A DNA stretch of 51,070 nt. Source: Bacteroidota bacterium (GTDB lineage Bacteria; Bacteroidota; Rhodothermia; Rhodothermales; Bin80). The first letter of the stretch is position 1, and each line of letters starts with the position of its first letter. The stretch spans positions 1-51,070 of the forward strand of contig JAPOUL010000104.1 in the NCBI GenBank assembly GCA_026708685.1, written 5' to 3'. The translations under genes were made by a program, and so were the position numbers. The notes under the pieces are model-generated. The model saw only the letters and a list, made by a program, of their open reading frames with translations, was not told the origin of the DNA and ran no database searches. Positions 8,852-18,824 of the stretch are shown piece after piece.

Positions 8852-10597
8852 ATGTCTTCAATTTCTACAATTTGCCAACTTGTTGACGCTGGGCTGGACA
8901 GCAATTCGTCCATCGTAGCCTCCACCAAACGAAAAGGTGCATGGTATGATACCGATCATGTTACATTTCGGGATCAGCTTCATGCATGTGCAGCGGGTTT
9001 CTACAGCCTGGGCGTTCGCAAAGGCGACCGTGTTGCAATCCACTCTGAAAGCAGCACCGAATGGCTGATTTTGGATCAGGCACTTTTGTCTTTGGGGGCC
9101 ATCAGTGTGCCGATCTATACATCACAACCTCAGGATCAAATCCTCCATATTGCGGGGGATGCAGGCATCTGCGGTTATATCGTTTCATCACAGGAATTAT
9201 ACGATCGATGCCCTGCACAATTTGTATCCAGCGTTCCTACGATGCAGTGGATGGTAGGAATTCGTGGGAAATTTTCGCCAGAGACGCTCACCTACGATGA
9301 GTTAATGCAGCGTGGAAAAGAGCTCCTGTCCTCTGAACCTGACTTGCTCACGACAACGAAGGAAGCCATCCAGAGCACGGACTTAGCGACCATCTGTTAT
9401 ACCTCAGGCACCACTGGCATGCCTAAGGGCGTGATGCTTACACACCGTAATCTAACAACGAATGCCATAGCAGTTGCAGACAGACTGCCTTTTACCGTTC
9501 CAGGCCCTGTCCTCTCCTTTTTGCCCCTATCTCATTCGTTTGAACGGATTGCTACCTTATTCTATCTCTCTAAATCCTGCCCCATCTATTTTATTGAAAC
9601 TCCCGATGAACTCCTCAGTGATATGCAGCATGTGCGACCGCGGCATATGACAACGGTTCCGCGCTTGCTTGAAAAAGTGCACGCGGGAGTCATCACGAAA
9701 TCCCTGAATGAAACTGGGATCAAGGGAAAGATTGGTCGCTGGGCACTTGCTCGGGCCGAGAAGTTTGATCTAGAAAACCCCAGTTCCTCTCTTTCTGATC
9801 TAATTGCTGAAAAACTGGTGTACAAAAAGGTTCGTGCCCGTCTCTTTGGAGGGGATCTCCAGGCGATTACCAGTGGGGGGGCAGCCCTCTCTGGACGCAT
9901 CCAGTCATTCATCAATGGTTTAGGAGTCTACTGTGGCCAAGGATATGGACTGACAGAAACGTCTCCTGTCATTACCTTATATGAAAAGGGTAAACTCCGT
10001 GCTGGCTCAGTTGGAACACCGATTCAGGACGTTGAAGTCAAAATCGCTGAAGATGGTGAGATTTTATCGAGAGGCTCCCACATCATGCAGGGTTATTATA
10101 ATATGCCTGAAGAAACAGCAGAGACAATTTCTGAAGATGGCTGGTTCCACACTGGAGACATTGGTGAGATGGATCAGGATGGCTATCTCTACATCACCGA
10201 TCGCAAGAAGCAGCTCTTCAAGTTATCAACTGGAAAGTACATTGCTCCTGCACCGATTGAGGTCGCCCTTGCGTCCAATGCTCTCATTGAGCATGCGGTG
10301 ATCATAGGACCCAATTACAAGTTTTGCTCTGCACTCATTGTGGTTGACAATGGATATGTAGAACAGTCGTTTGGGGCAGATGTAGATTCTGCTGTTCTGA
10401 CTGGAGCAGTTCAGAAACTGGTGGATAAGGTGAACGAAAGTCTACCCGGCTGGGAGCAGATCAAAAAATTCCTCTTACTGACCGAGCCATTTACGATTGA
10501 TGGTGGACAGCTCACGCCCACACTGAAGGTTCGGCGAAAGAATGTTCTTGAACAGTACAAGAATCAGATCCATCAACTGTACTCCGTGAAGGGGTAG
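8852..10597 (+). CDS. Long-chain fatty acid--CoA ligase (AMP-forming)
   Basis: The 581-residue ANL-superfamily enzyme activates a fatty acid through an acyl-adenylate and transfers it to CoA. The P-loop-like motif YTSGTTGMPKG begins at residue 183. GYGLTETSP gives the adenylate-binding T-E pair. DGWFHTGDIGEMDQDGYLYITDRKKQ is split here into the hinge region HTGDIG and the DRKK segment, and LSTGKYIAP precedes the mobile C-terminal domain. The extended sequence and KLSTGKYIAP motif fit the FadD15-like long-chain group rather than acetyl-CoA synthetase. No membrane segment is evident. It is followed 70 bp later by pckA on the same strand. The substrate chain length is inferred from the family only. 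Confidence 0.88.
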   Translation: MSSISTICQLVDAGLDSNSSIVASTKRKGAWYDTDHVTFRDQLHACAAGFYSLGVRKGDRVAIHSESSTEWLILDQALLSLGAISVPIYTSQPQDQILHIAGDAGICGYIVSSQELYDRCPAQFVSSVPTMQWMVGIRGKFSPETLTYDELMQRGKELLSSEPDLLTTTKEAIQSTDLATICYTSGTTGMPKGVMLTHRNLTTNAIAVADRLPFTVPGPVLSFLPLSHSFERIATLFYLSKSCPIYFIETPDELLSDMQHVRPRHMTTVPRLLEKVHAGVITKSLNETGIKGKIGRWALARAEKFDLENPSSSLSDLIAEKLVYKKVRARLFGGDLQAITSGGAALSGRIQSFINGLGVYCGQGYGLTETSPVITLYEKGKLRAGSVGTPIQDVEVKIAEDGEILSRGSHIMQGYYNMPEETAETISEDGWFHTGDIGEMDQDGYLYITDRKKQLFKLSTGKYIAPAPIEVALASNALIEHAVIIGPNYKFCSALIVVDNGYVEQSFGADVDSAVLTGAVQKLVDKVNESLPGWEQIKKFLLLTEPFTIDGGQLTPTLKVRRKNVLEQYKNQIHQLYSVKG

Positions 10598-10667
10598 ATC
10601 CAGTTTGCCGGGGTGCAACGCTTTCTTTGTATACTCGTAAGCATTCTGGTGATCTCCCTGCAAATCT

Positions 10668-12314
10668 ATGCTTGATCTGTCCCCGTTCGGCATCAAGGTT
10701 GAGGATGTCCGACGGAATGTGGTTCCAGCAGTCCTCTATGAGGATGCCCTCCGTAACGAACCAACTGCTGCGATTGCACACAGCGGTGCTCTTGCCATCA
10801 CCAGCGGTGAAAAAACAGGTCGTAGTCCCCACGATAAACGGATTGTAAAGGCATCACCAAGCGACACAGATATATGGTGGGGAGCCGTCAATCTCCCGAT
10901 TGATCAGCACACCTTTGAGATCAACCGTGAACGTGCAAGAGACTATCTGAATACACGAGATCGCCTGTATGTCGTCGATGGCTATGCAGGCTGGAATTCT
11001 CAGTATCAGATCAAGGTACGAGTGATCTGTGAGCGTGCATATCATGCACTCTTCATGCACAATATGTTAATTCGTGTCAGCGATGAAGAGCTAGACCATT
11101 ATGGTGATCCTGATTATGTTATCTATAATGCGGGGATGTTCCCCGCCAATCGCCACACAACCTACATGTCTTCAAAGACGAGTATTGATCTATCCTTTGA
11201 AGATCAGCAGATGGTGATTCTGGGGACTGAATATGCTGGCGAAATGAAAAAAGGGATCTTCACCATCATGAACTATATCATGCCCCGTCAGGGTGTCCTT
11301 TCCATGCATTGTTCTGCGAATCAGGGAGTCCAAGGAGATGTATCCCTTTTTTTCGGGCTCTCAGGAACTGGCAAGACGACGCTGTCTGCGGATCCTGCCC
11401 GTGCACTGATCGGAGATGATGAGCACTGCTGGGCAGATGACGGGATTTTCAATATTGAAGGAGGGTGCTACGCAAAGGTCATCCATCTCTCGGCTACCCG
11501 TGAACCGGAAATCTATAAAGTGATTCGTTTCGGTACAGTACTAGAAAATGTGATCCTTGACCCAGACACTCATACCGTGGATTATTCAGACACCACCCTC
11601 ACTGAAAATACGAGAGCATGTTTTCCCATTGACTATGTGGATCACGTTCAGATTCCCTGTCGTAGCGGTCATCCATCCAATATTATTTTTCTCACCTTTG
11701 ATGCTTTTGGGATTTTTCCTCCTGTCGCGAGGCTTACGCCAGCTCAGGCGATGTATCACTTCATCAGTGGCTATACGGCGAAGGTTGCGGGCACCGAAGT
11801 TGGAGTTGATGAACCCGTGGCTACATTCTCTGCATGTTTTGGAGCGGCATTTTTAGTCTGGCATCCTTCCAAGTATTCTCAATTGCTTGCTGAAAAGATG
11901 GAACAGCACAATGTCAACGTATGGCTGATCAACACCGGGATCGTTGGGGATGGAAGTGAGCGAATCAAACTGCGCCATACCCGTGCGATTATTGATGCCA
12001 TTCATCGTGGAGTTCTTCTTGATGTTCCTACCGTTACGGAGCCGATTTTCAAGTTATCGATCCCCACGACATGCCCTGGAATTCCTGAAACTCTTTTATT
12101 TCCAGAGAAGTCTTGGTCGGATCTTGGCGCTTATCATGAGACTGCTCATCGCCTTTCCACTCTATTCGCTGATAATTTTGCTCAGTATGCACACAGATGT
12201 TCAGATGAAGTCCAATCTGCTGATCCTCTCTACCATGCGGACTTGGCGATCCCTTCAAACCGTTCACACCTCACCAAGAGACAGGATGTCACCGTAGGAC
12301 ATTCATCCAATTGA
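10668..12314 (+). CDS. pckA: Phosphoenolpyruvate carboxykinase (ATP)
   Basis: The 548-residue cytosolic enzyme converts oxaloacetate and ATP to phosphoenolpyruvate and CO2, the gate to gluconeogenesis. It belongs to the ATP-dependent family: GLSGTGKTTLS (K236) is the kinase-1a P-loop, IGDDEHCW with the following DDG is the metal-binding kinase-2 region, and FLTFDAFGIFPPV together with the GYTAKVAGTE segment are family hallmarks. The conserved KTGRSPHDK stretch lies near the N-terminus. Length is normal. It may be co-transcribed with the acyl-CoA synthetase upstream, which would pair fatty-acid use with gluconeogenesis (inference). No terminator was seen in the 129 bp before convergent pyrB. 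Confidence 0.95.
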   Translation: MLDLSPFGIKVEDVRRNVVPAVLYEDALRNEPTAAIAHSGALAITSGEKTGRSPHDKRIVKASPSDTDIWWGAVNLPIDQHTFEINRERARDYLNTRDRLYVVDGYAGWNSQYQIKVRVICERAYHALFMHNMLIRVSDEELDHYGDPDYVIYNAGMFPANRHTTYMSSKTSIDLSFEDQQMVILGTEYAGEMKKGIFTIMNYIMPRQGVLSMHCSANQGVQGDVSLFFGLSGTGKTTLSADPARALIGDDEHCWADDGIFNIEGGCYAKVIHLSATREPEIYKVIRFGTVLENVILDPDTHTVDYSDTTLTENTRACFPIDYVDHVQIPCRSGHPSNIIFLTFDAFGIFPPVARLTPAQAMYHFISGYTAKVAGTEVGVDEPVATFSACFGAAFLVWHPSKYSQLLAEKMEQHNVNVWLINTGIVGDGSERIKLRHTRAIIDAIHRGVLLDVPTVTEPIFKLSIPTTCPGIPETLLFPEKSWSDLGAYHETAHRLSTLFADNFAQYAHRCSDEVQSADPLYHADLAIPSNRSHLTKRQDVTVGHSSN

Positions 12315-12443
12315 AGGACTGCTATTCACGTGTTTCATGTCCTATTGATTTGTCCAGGGCAAGGATGTGGTGTCTTCCATTACCCACCTGGCTGTAAAGC
12401 GAACTTCCTGTCTACATGTTGATCAAAGAGTAGCATTCATTGA

Positions 12444-13406
12444 TCAATCACGGTCAGTAGCACGACTGGAAGCAAGTAAATACATGACGGCCATGCGGAC
12501 AGCCACACCATTGGTGACCTGATCAAGGATCACAGCCCGCTCATGCTCAACGACTTCATCATCAAGTTCAACCCCACGGTTAACGGGCCCCGGATGCAAT
12601 ACAATCAAATCCTGATGGATCTCCATATGTTCTGACGTGAGACCATACAGTGCGTTATATTCACGCAGAGAAGGCACCAGGCTGGCTCCAAAACGCTCCT
12701 GCTGAATACGAAGAGTCATTGCGACCTGACAGTCTTCAAGAGCCTCATCAAGGCGATGTGTCACGCGAACCCCTAGTTGTTCAATGGATACGGGTATCAG
12801 TGTCTGTGGGCCGCACAGGGTCACCTGAGCTCCAAGAGTTGTCAGTGCAAAGATGTTGGATCTTGCTACACGACTGTGGGCAATGTCTCCTATGATGGAC
12901 ACCCGCAGATTCTCAAAACGATCATAGTGTTCGGAAATGGTCAGCAAATCAAGAAGTGCCTGCGTGGGATGTTCATGTGCTCCATCTCCAGCGTTGATCA
13001 CACTCCCCTGAATGCATCGTGTCAGAAAATGCGCTGCCCCCGGAGAACTGTGGCGAATGATGGCCATGTCTACCTTCATTGCCTCAATATTTTGAGCAGT
13101 GTCTCTCAAGGTTTCACCCTTGGATAGGCTGGACCCTGATCCACCAAAATTGACCAGATCAGCTGACAGTCGCTTGGCAGCAAGTTCAAACGAGATACGC
13201 GTTCTTGTAGATGGCTCAAAAAAAAGATTCACAATCGTAAAACCGCGAAGCGTTGGAACACGCTTGATCGGACGTTCTAGGATTTCACGAAACTCTCTGG
13301 CGGTTTCAAGAATCAGAAAAATCTCCTCAACGCTGTAGGTGGAGAGCCCCAGTAAATGGCGATGCAGCAAAACTTGCGAACTGATGTTTGAATCTCCTAT
13401 GTTCAT
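12444..13406 (-). CDS. pyrB: Aspartate carbamoyltransferase catalytic chain
   Basis: The 320-residue protein joins carbamoyl phosphate and aspartate in the second step of pyrimidine synthesis. [19 protein letters not shown] is the carbamoyl-phosphate-binding STRTR motif. HPTQALLD and [15 protein letters not shown] are further ATCase signatures. The start ATG overlaps the pyrR stop by four bases (ATGA), so the two genes are translationally coupled. No regulatory chain (pyrI) follows, as expected when PyrR controls the pathway. pyrC and carAB are not in the window; pyrD lies separately at 33229. Confidence 0.95.
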   Translation of the reverse strand: MNIGDSNISSQVLLHRHLLGLSTYSVEEIFLILETAREFREILERPIKRVPTLRGFTIVNLFFEPSTRTRISFELAAKRLSADLVNFGGSGSSLSKGETLRDTAQNIEAMKVDMAIIRHSSPGAAHFLTRCIQGSVINAGDGAHEHPTQALLDLLTISEHYDRFENLRVSIIGDIAHSRVARSNIFALTTLGAQVTLCGPQTLIPVSIEQLGVRVTHRLDEALEDCQVAMTLRIQQERFGASLVPSLREYNALYGLTSEHMEIHQDLIVLHPGPVNRGVELDDEVVEHERAVILDQVTNGVAVRMAVMYLLASSRATDRD

Positions 13407-13963
13407 TCGTCCTCTCCTCGTTCAATTAACCACACCCCATCATGATCATCAATTTCACTGAGCTGTACCCGAACTTCCTCACGAGATATGGTAGGCACAA
13501 CGCGACCGACCATATCGGCACGGATGGGTAGTTCACGGTGTTCTCGATCAATCAGAGTTAAAAACTGCAGCCGTGCTGGACGGCCTAAATCCGTGACTGC
13601 ATCCATAGCTGCACGAACGGTGCGCCCCGTGTACAAGACATCATCAACCAGAATCAGATGCCCACTGCTTACATTAAATGGAATGTTGGTGGATCGGATC
13701 TTGCGTGCACCTGATCTTCGTCGAAAGTCATCTCGATACATGGTCACATCAAGTGTGCCAAAAGGAACATTGATGCCCTCAAGTTCATAAATAAGCGTCT
13801 GAAGTCTCTTTCCAAGGTAAACTCCCCTTCGATGCAATCCTACAATAGCAATCTCGTGACTAGAATCCATGGACTCAATCACCTGCCGAGCCAATCTAGT
13901 AATGGTGCGGTGCACATCCTGTGCATCCATTAACTGTGCTTTAATGATTTCAGGCGGTTTCAT
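13403..13963 (-). CDS. pyrR: PyrR bifunctional pyrimidine regulator / uracil phosphoribosyltransferase
   Basis: The 186-residue PRTase-fold protein carries the PRPP-binding motif [19 protein letters not shown]. PyrR proteins bind pyr mRNA in response to UMP/UTP and usually keep weak uracil phosphoribosyltransferase activity. An in-frame TTG lies upstream at 13981, but the ATG at 13963 gives the usual family length and was chosen. It precedes pyrB with a 4-bp overlap. Only 42 bp separate it from the divergent DUF58 gene, and no anti-terminator/terminator pair was recognised there, so how it regulates pyrB here is unclear. Confidence 0.92.
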   Translation of the reverse strand: MKPPEIIKAQLMDAQDVHRTITRLARQVIESMDSSHEIAIVGLHRRGVYLGKRLQTLIYELEGINVPFGTLDVTMYRDDFRRRSGARKIRSTNIPFNVSSGHLILVDDVLYTGRTVRAAMDAVTDLGRPARLQFLTLIDREHRELPIRADMVGRVVPTISREEVRVQLSEIDDHDGVWLIERGEDE

Positions 13964-14005
13964 CCGTATAATGTAAGGCAATCATCGCTTTAACGCATCT
14001 CGTCC

Positions 14006-14944
14006 ATGAGAAATCCAAATTCTGAAAGTCCTCTCAAGTATTTAGATCCCGTCACTGTATCTCGGTTGAAGAACATGGAGATGCGTGCACGCTTGGTTGT
14101 AGAAGGGTTCATTACGGGCTTGCACAGGAGTCCCTATCATGGATTTTCTGTTGAGTTTGCAGAACATCGCTTATACAATCCAGGAGACGCTTTGCGCCAT
14201 GTGGACTGGAAAGTGTATGCCAAAACAGATCGATACTATGTTAAGCAATACGAAGAAGAAACCAATTTACATCATTATATCGTACTAGACACCTCGGCTT
14301 CCATGCAGTATCGCCATGCTGGTCAACTGTCCAAATTGGAATACAGCATTTATCTAGCGGCTGCACTTCATTTCTTGATGATCCAACAAAGGGATGCCAC
14401 GGGGCTCCTCTCCTTTGACTCTGAAATCCGTACCTTCCTGCGGCCACGAAGCACGATGCGGTATCTACGAGAAATTCTCATTCAGCTGGAACGTTTGGAG
14501 AACATCAATAGTGCAGAGAATTATACAGCAACAGCCCGTTCACTCCACCAGATAGCAGAACGGTTACGCAGACGATCACTGATTGTTGTCCTTTCCGATC
14601 TAATGGATGAAACCGACACGCACGACGACATCGTCCGTGCCTTGCAACACCTGCGGCACAGAGGACACGAAGTGCTCCTCTTCCGTATCCTTGAAAAAGA
14701 AACCGAAGCCCTGTTTCATCTCCCTGACCGCCCTATGATTCTGCGTGACATGGAATCTGGCGCTGAAATTGCACTCAATCCAGGTCAGTTGCGTCAGGCC
14801 TATTCCAAAAAGATGGAGTCCATCTCCAGCCGACTCCAGCGGCAATGCCGTAAACATTCGGTAGACTATGTTGAACTTGATACCGGCATTGCATACGATA
14901 CAGCACTGATGGCATACCTCAATAAGCGAAAAACGCTTCATTGA
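14006..14944 (+). CDS. DUF58 protein with vWA-like domain
   Basis: The 312-residue protein matches the DUF58 family: a conserved HVDWKVYAKTDRYYVKQYEEE core followed by a von Willebrand A-like fold. The metal-site motif is DTSASM (D95, S97, S99), and RRSLIVVLSDLMDE is the second conserved strand. Family members usually sit beside a MoxR ATPase and BatA/BatB membrane proteins, but none of those are adjacent here. No signal peptide or membrane segment is seen, so it is probably cytoplasmic or membrane-associated through partners. The M20 gene starts 3 bp after its stop, suggesting co-transcription. Molecular role is not established. Confidence 0.85.
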   Translation: MRNPNSESPLKYLDPVTVSRLKNMEMRARLVVEGFITGLHRSPYHGFSVEFAEHRLYNPGDALRHVDWKVYAKTDRYYVKQYEEETNLHHYIVLDTSASMQYRHAGQLSKLEYSIYLAAALHFLMIQQRDATGLLSFDSEIRTFLRPRSTMRYLREILIQLERLENINSAENYTATARSLHQIAERLRRRSLIVVLSDLMDETDTHDDIVRALQHLRHRGHEVLLFRILEKETEALFHLPDRPMILRDMESGAEIALNPGQLRQAYSKKMESISSRLQRQCRKHSVDYVELDTGIAYDTALMAYLNKRKTLH

Positions 14945-14947
14945 TCC

Positions 14948-16153
14948 ATGAAGATGGAACTCACTTCCACGATCAAGCATCTTGCGGAGGCGATTCAGCC
15001 TGAAATGGTTCGGATCCGAAGGGCGATTCATCGCAACCCGGAATTATCCTTTCAGGAATTTGAAACGTCGGATTTGATTCGGAGGGAGCTGGACAACTTC
15101 AACATTGAATATACCGACCCCAGTACGGAAACAGGTGTCATCGCTCATGTACGGGGAGCACATGCCGGCCCGACCATCCTTCTGCGTGCTGATATAGACG
15201 CTCTTCCCATCCATGAACAAACGGATTCACCGTTTATTTCAAAAAACTCTGGAGTGATGCATGCCTGTGGTCATGATATGCATACGGCATCCCTTCTGGG
15301 CTGTGGCTATATATTGCATCAATTACGCGAACATCTTAAAGGAACCATACGGCTCGTGTTTCAACCTGCTGAAGAAAAACTGCCCGGCGGGGCATCATCC
15401 ATGATTTCAGGGGGAATCTTGGATGCCACCGAAACTGAACGTGCACCGTCCTATTGCATTGCACAGCATGTGATGCCATCCTCTCCCGCTGGAACACTGG
15501 GGTTCCGCTCGGGGCCCTTCATGGCCAGTGCTGACGAGATCTATATTCGGATTGAAGCTGATGGAGGGCATGCTGCCAAACCAGAAGATCTATCTGCTGA
15601 TAGCATTCTAGTGGCTGCCCATATGATTGTTGCTCTTCAGAGCATCGTCAGCCGTACTATGCCCCCCGAAATCCCATCGGTACTGACAATCGGCAGAATT
15701 GAAGCGGACGGTGCGACCAACATCATTCCATCCAAGGTGTTGCTTGAAGGCACCTTTCGATGTTTTGATGAAAACTGGAGGCAGCAGGCGTGGGATCGGA
15801 TTCTCCAAGTGATTCATCACACCGCTACTGCATATGGTGCTGCAGTTGATGTTGACATCAAGAAAGGTTATCCTGGTGTGATCAATGATCCTTCACTGAC
15901 CAAACTGGCCCAGGATACTGCAGCCCATTACCTTGGACAGGATCAAGTAGAGATGGTGCCGATTTGGATGGCAGGTGAAGATTTTGCATATTTTTCCGAA
16001 AAATGTGATAGTTTATTGTATACTTTAGGAGTCGGTCCATCGGATGATTTGCATACTCCTACGTTTTGCCCTGACGAGTCAGCATTAGAGATTGGATCTG
16101 GGTTTATGGCATTCTTAACGAATCAGGCGATCCATAATCTAATTAAATCGTGA
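14948..16153 (+). CDS. M20-family amidohydrolase (hippurate-hydrolase-like)
   Basis: The 401-residue metal-dependent amidohydrolase belongs to the M20D group, which removes acyl groups from amino acids and related amides. Visible metal ligands and catalytic residues include C107 and H109 in MHACGHDMH, E142-E143 in QPAEEK, and H174 in AQHVMP, with AGEDFAYF and a late His in DDLHTPTF. A dimerisation domain lies between these regions. There is no signal peptide, so it is predicted to be cytoplasmic. The start could be ATG 14948 or ATG 14954. It follows the DUF58 gene with a 3-bp gap. The actual substrate cannot be read from sequence; candidates include hippurate, N-acetyl-amino acids and indole-3-acetyl-amino acids. 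Confidence 0.88.
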   Translation: MKMELTSTIKHLAEAIQPEMVRIRRAIHRNPELSFQEFETSDLIRRELDNFNIEYTDPSTETGVIAHVRGAHAGPTILLRADIDALPIHEQTDSPFISKNSGVMHACGHDMHTASLLGCGYILHQLREHLKGTIRLVFQPAEEKLPGGASSMISGGILDATETERAPSYCIAQHVMPSSPAGTLGFRSGPFMASADEIYIRIEADGGHAAKPEDLSADSILVAAHMIVALQSIVSRTMPPEIPSVLTIGRIEADGATNIIPSKVLLEGTFRCFDENWRQQAWDRILQVIHHTATAYGAAVDVDIKKGYPGVINDPSLTKLAQDTAAHYLGQDQVEMVPIWMAGEDFAYFSEKCDSLLYTLGVGPSDDLHTPTFCPDESALEIGSGFMAFLTNQAIHNLIKS

Positions 16154-16247
16154 ACATTTCGTATTTTAGTCCTACATTTGGCTTCTGAAGATGTAGCTGG
16201 CACATTAGATCAGCATTGCATTGAATTAACTCTTGACCTATTCATAT

Positions 16248-18824
16248 ATGGAGAGTACCTCCACAAATCGCACAAGCATCGTTGATCGTGCTGGTCAATT
16301 GATACGCAGGATTACGCCTCGGGCACGACGGCTTGCCACGGTCATTTTTCTCGCGAATGTGGCACTGATCATTATCACGGCACTTTCGATCTCCATCACT
16401 CAGATCACCAACTGGATTACCGCCTCACGAGATCAGGCACTTCAGAATGCAGAGGATACGGCAAGTCAATTATCCAAGGTTTATGCAGATATAGGGGAAA
16501 TTTCCATTGCAAGTGTTGCTCGGACTGCCGATGCCTCACTCAATGCACCGATGACGGCCCAAGCGTTTGCCGCTGCCTTCTTTGTCAAGGCCGCTGCTGA
16601 TGCAGACTATGACACCTCCAATGTGGTTGATCTGTTAACATCTATTACTGAAGAAACCGTCCTTGACGAGTTCTGGATTACCGACAGTACGGCGTTCTCC
16701 TATTTGACCAATGTGCGTGGCCCTGATGGCTCCCTGATTCCTTTTCAGTTTAAGATGAGTCCAAGTGAGCAGCCCCAGGCCTTCAAGTTCTATTCTCTCT
16801 TGAATGTTTCGCCCGATTCTTTTTCTGTGGTGACACAACCTGCACAGGTGAGAGAAGTGGATCGTGATGTCTACAAGTATGTGGCCACCAATGGTGTTGA
16901 CCATCGCCGCATTGTACAGGTTGGGAATCGATTGGACTTCGGTGATAGTGAGCTCTTGAGCCAGACCCATGCGGGTGTCAATGCAGATGTATCCGCTGTG
17001 ATTGAAGGAAACCTGTCCGCGAACATGAGAGTCATTGGGGTGATTCTGGATCACTATATCACCGCTGTGCGAAACGCTGGTTACAGTGATGAAAATATCA
17101 TTGCAGATCTTGAGAACATCATCACCCATACGGAGATTGGAGAAATTACCATCGCAGACCGTCAAAGTCGGGTGGATCATTTTGTGACCTCCTCTGGTGG
17201 CAGTTCGCTTACGACACTGCCCTTTCAGGACGAGATGGATGAGTTGTTTGTGGATCAGTGGATTGATCACAGTGGCATGAAGCCTCATCGTGGCGACTCA
17301 TCACTGTATAAATATGTAACCGTCGCTCGCCCACAAAGTGAGTATATTGTTCAGGTAGGACTCCCCATCGTACGAGGTGATAATGCCAGCATTCTCAATA
17401 CGGTCTATCAGGAACAGGCCAATGTCCTTGTGAGCGAAGGGTATCCAGAGGCATTGTGGTTTATTGACTCTGATGGTAACATTGCCGCAGCTGCCCAGCA
17501 TTCCGAGGCCAATGATATCATGGAGCTGCAGAGAGCATGGAGCCAACCCTATGATGAGCGCTCCAGATATTCTTCCGAAGTTGTTGCTGAAGCAAATCAG
17601 ACGGGGATGGCCAGTAGCAGAGCGTGGCTTGGATTGATTGCTCAACAGTCCGAGCGGGGATTATGGGTTGCTATGCCAGTTGCCATTGAAGATAACCGAA
17701 TCGGAACGGTGCTCGCTTTTATTAATCTTGATGAGACCGCATCTGAAATATGGTATGGAATGATCCAGACCCTCATCATCTCTCTGCTGCTACTAATCTT
17801 TACTGGATTTGCAACCTACATTGGAGCACGTTTACTCACTCGCCCCATTGAACAGATCGCCGAATCTGCCCGATTCGTTGAGAGTGGAGAGCAGCCCGAT
17901 GAGGACATCATCGGACCTGTCCTTGATCGGTCTGATGAAATTGGAGCACTCGCACGGGTCTTTCAGGATATGACCGTTCAGGTTTTCTCTCGTGAGGAAG
18001 TTCTGGAGACTCTGGTTTCTGAGCGAACCTCTGAGCTGGTCAATGCGAACAATCAACTTCGAGTCGCCCAACAGGCCATCAATCAGGATCTTCAGATGGC
18101 CATGGCCGTGCAGGCGGCTCTGGTTCAGGACGGAACTGCCGATCTTGAAACGTTTACTGCCAGTGCCCGTATGGAACCCGCACTGCAGGTTGGAGGTGAT
18201 TTTGTAGACTTTTTTGAGGATGGAGATTCTCTGATCTGCGTTGTCGGTGATGTGTCTGGAAAGGGTGTTGCCTCTGCTCTGTTCATGGCAGCATCACAGG
18301 CAGCCATCCGATTTGCAGCCAATGAGAGCAGCGATGTAGCAACGATTTGCCAGAGTGCAAACAATCGTATCTGTCAGCAGAACCCAATGGGACTTTTTGT
18401 CACCGTCTTTCTTGCAAGGGTCAACTTGAAGACGGGTGAACTTACGTATGTATCTGCAGGCCATGAGCCTCCGTATCTAATGGACGGCGAAAAGCGTACA
18501 ATGCTGCCTGGAACAGGTGGGGTTGCTATGGGTGTACTTGATGGAATTGAGTACTCCAAGAAAGTCATTCAAATGGAGCACAACGAGGTTTTATTTTGTT
18601 ACACTGATGGATTGACCGATATGGTGAATCTCGCTGGTGAGATCTATGGAAAAAATCGCCTTGAACTTGCCTTGGATGGATTTCCAAAATTTGATCCAGT
18701 GGAGATTCTGGATCATGTCTGGAATGACATCATGGACTTCTCTCGTGGTGCTGCGGCAGCAGATGATCGCACGTGTTTGGTCCTTTATCGAAAAGATTCT
18801 TCCACTCAAACAGAGACAACATGA
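16248..18824 (+). CDS. Membrane sensor SpoIIE-type serine phosphatase
   Basis: The 858-residue protein is a membrane-bound PP2C-type phosphatase expected to dephosphorylate the STAS protein encoded downstream. A first membrane helix spans about 29-50. A large extracytoplasmic sensor (about 55-500) follows, then a second helix at about 505-528, a HAMP linker, a short coiled coil, and a SpoIIE/PP2C domain from about 640. Metal-binding acidic residues are D651 in GGDFVDFF and D668 in GDVSGKG, with DDRTC near the end. The sensor contains two related halves (YKYVAT...RIVQVG and YKYVTV...YIVQVG), which suggests a double-Cache-like fold. ATG 16248 was preferred over TTG 16233. It overlaps the next gene by ATGA. 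The signal sensed is unknown. Confidence 0.88.
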   Translation: MESTSTNRTSIVDRAGQLIRRITPRARRLATVIFLANVALIIITALSISITQITNWITASRDQALQNAEDTASQLSKVYADIGEISIASVARTADASLNAPMTAQAFAAAFFVKAAADADYDTSNVVDLLTSITEETVLDEFWITDSTAFSYLTNVRGPDGSLIPFQFKMSPSEQPQAFKFYSLLNVSPDSFSVVTQPAQVREVDRDVYKYVATNGVDHRRIVQVGNRLDFGDSELLSQTHAGVNADVSAVIEGNLSANMRVIGVILDHYITAVRNAGYSDENIIADLENIITHTEIGEITIADRQSRVDHFVTSSGGSSLTTLPFQDEMDELFVDQWIDHSGMKPHRGDSSLYKYVTVARPQSEYIVQVGLPIVRGDNASILNTVYQEQANVLVSEGYPEALWFIDSDGNIAAAAQHSEANDIMELQRAWSQPYDERSRYSSEVVAEANQTGMASSRAWLGLIAQQSERGLWVAMPVAIEDNRIGTVLAFINLDETASEIWYGMIQTLIISLLLLIFTGFATYIGARLLTRPIEQIAESARFVESGEQPDEDIIGPVLDRSDEIGALARVFQDMTVQVFSREEVLETLVSERTSELVNANNQLRVAQQAINQDLQMAMAVQAALVQDGTADLETFTASARMEPALQVGGDFVDFFEDGDSLICVVGDVSGKGVASALFMAASQAAIRFAANESSDVATICQSANNRICQQNPMGLFVTVFLARVNLKTGELTYVSAGHEPPYLMDGEKRTMLPGTGGVAMGVLDGIEYSKKVIQMEHNEVLFCYTDGLTDMVNLAGEIYGKNRLELALDGFPKFDPVEILDHVWNDIMDFSRGAAAADDRTCLVLYRKDSSTQTETT

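Noticed and set aside
8653-8886. Short plus-strand frame before the acyl-CoA synthetase
   Set aside because: Composition is not protein-like and it overlaps the well-supported synthetase start.
13964-14005. PyrR-controlled attenuator ahead of pyrR
   Set aside because: The 42-bp gap is too short, and no binding loop or terminator/anti-terminator pair is visible.
18773-18820. Upstream ATG for the anti-sigma kinase
   Set aside because: It lies within the phosphatase coding region; the ATG at 18821 overlaps the phosphatase stop and fits the family start.
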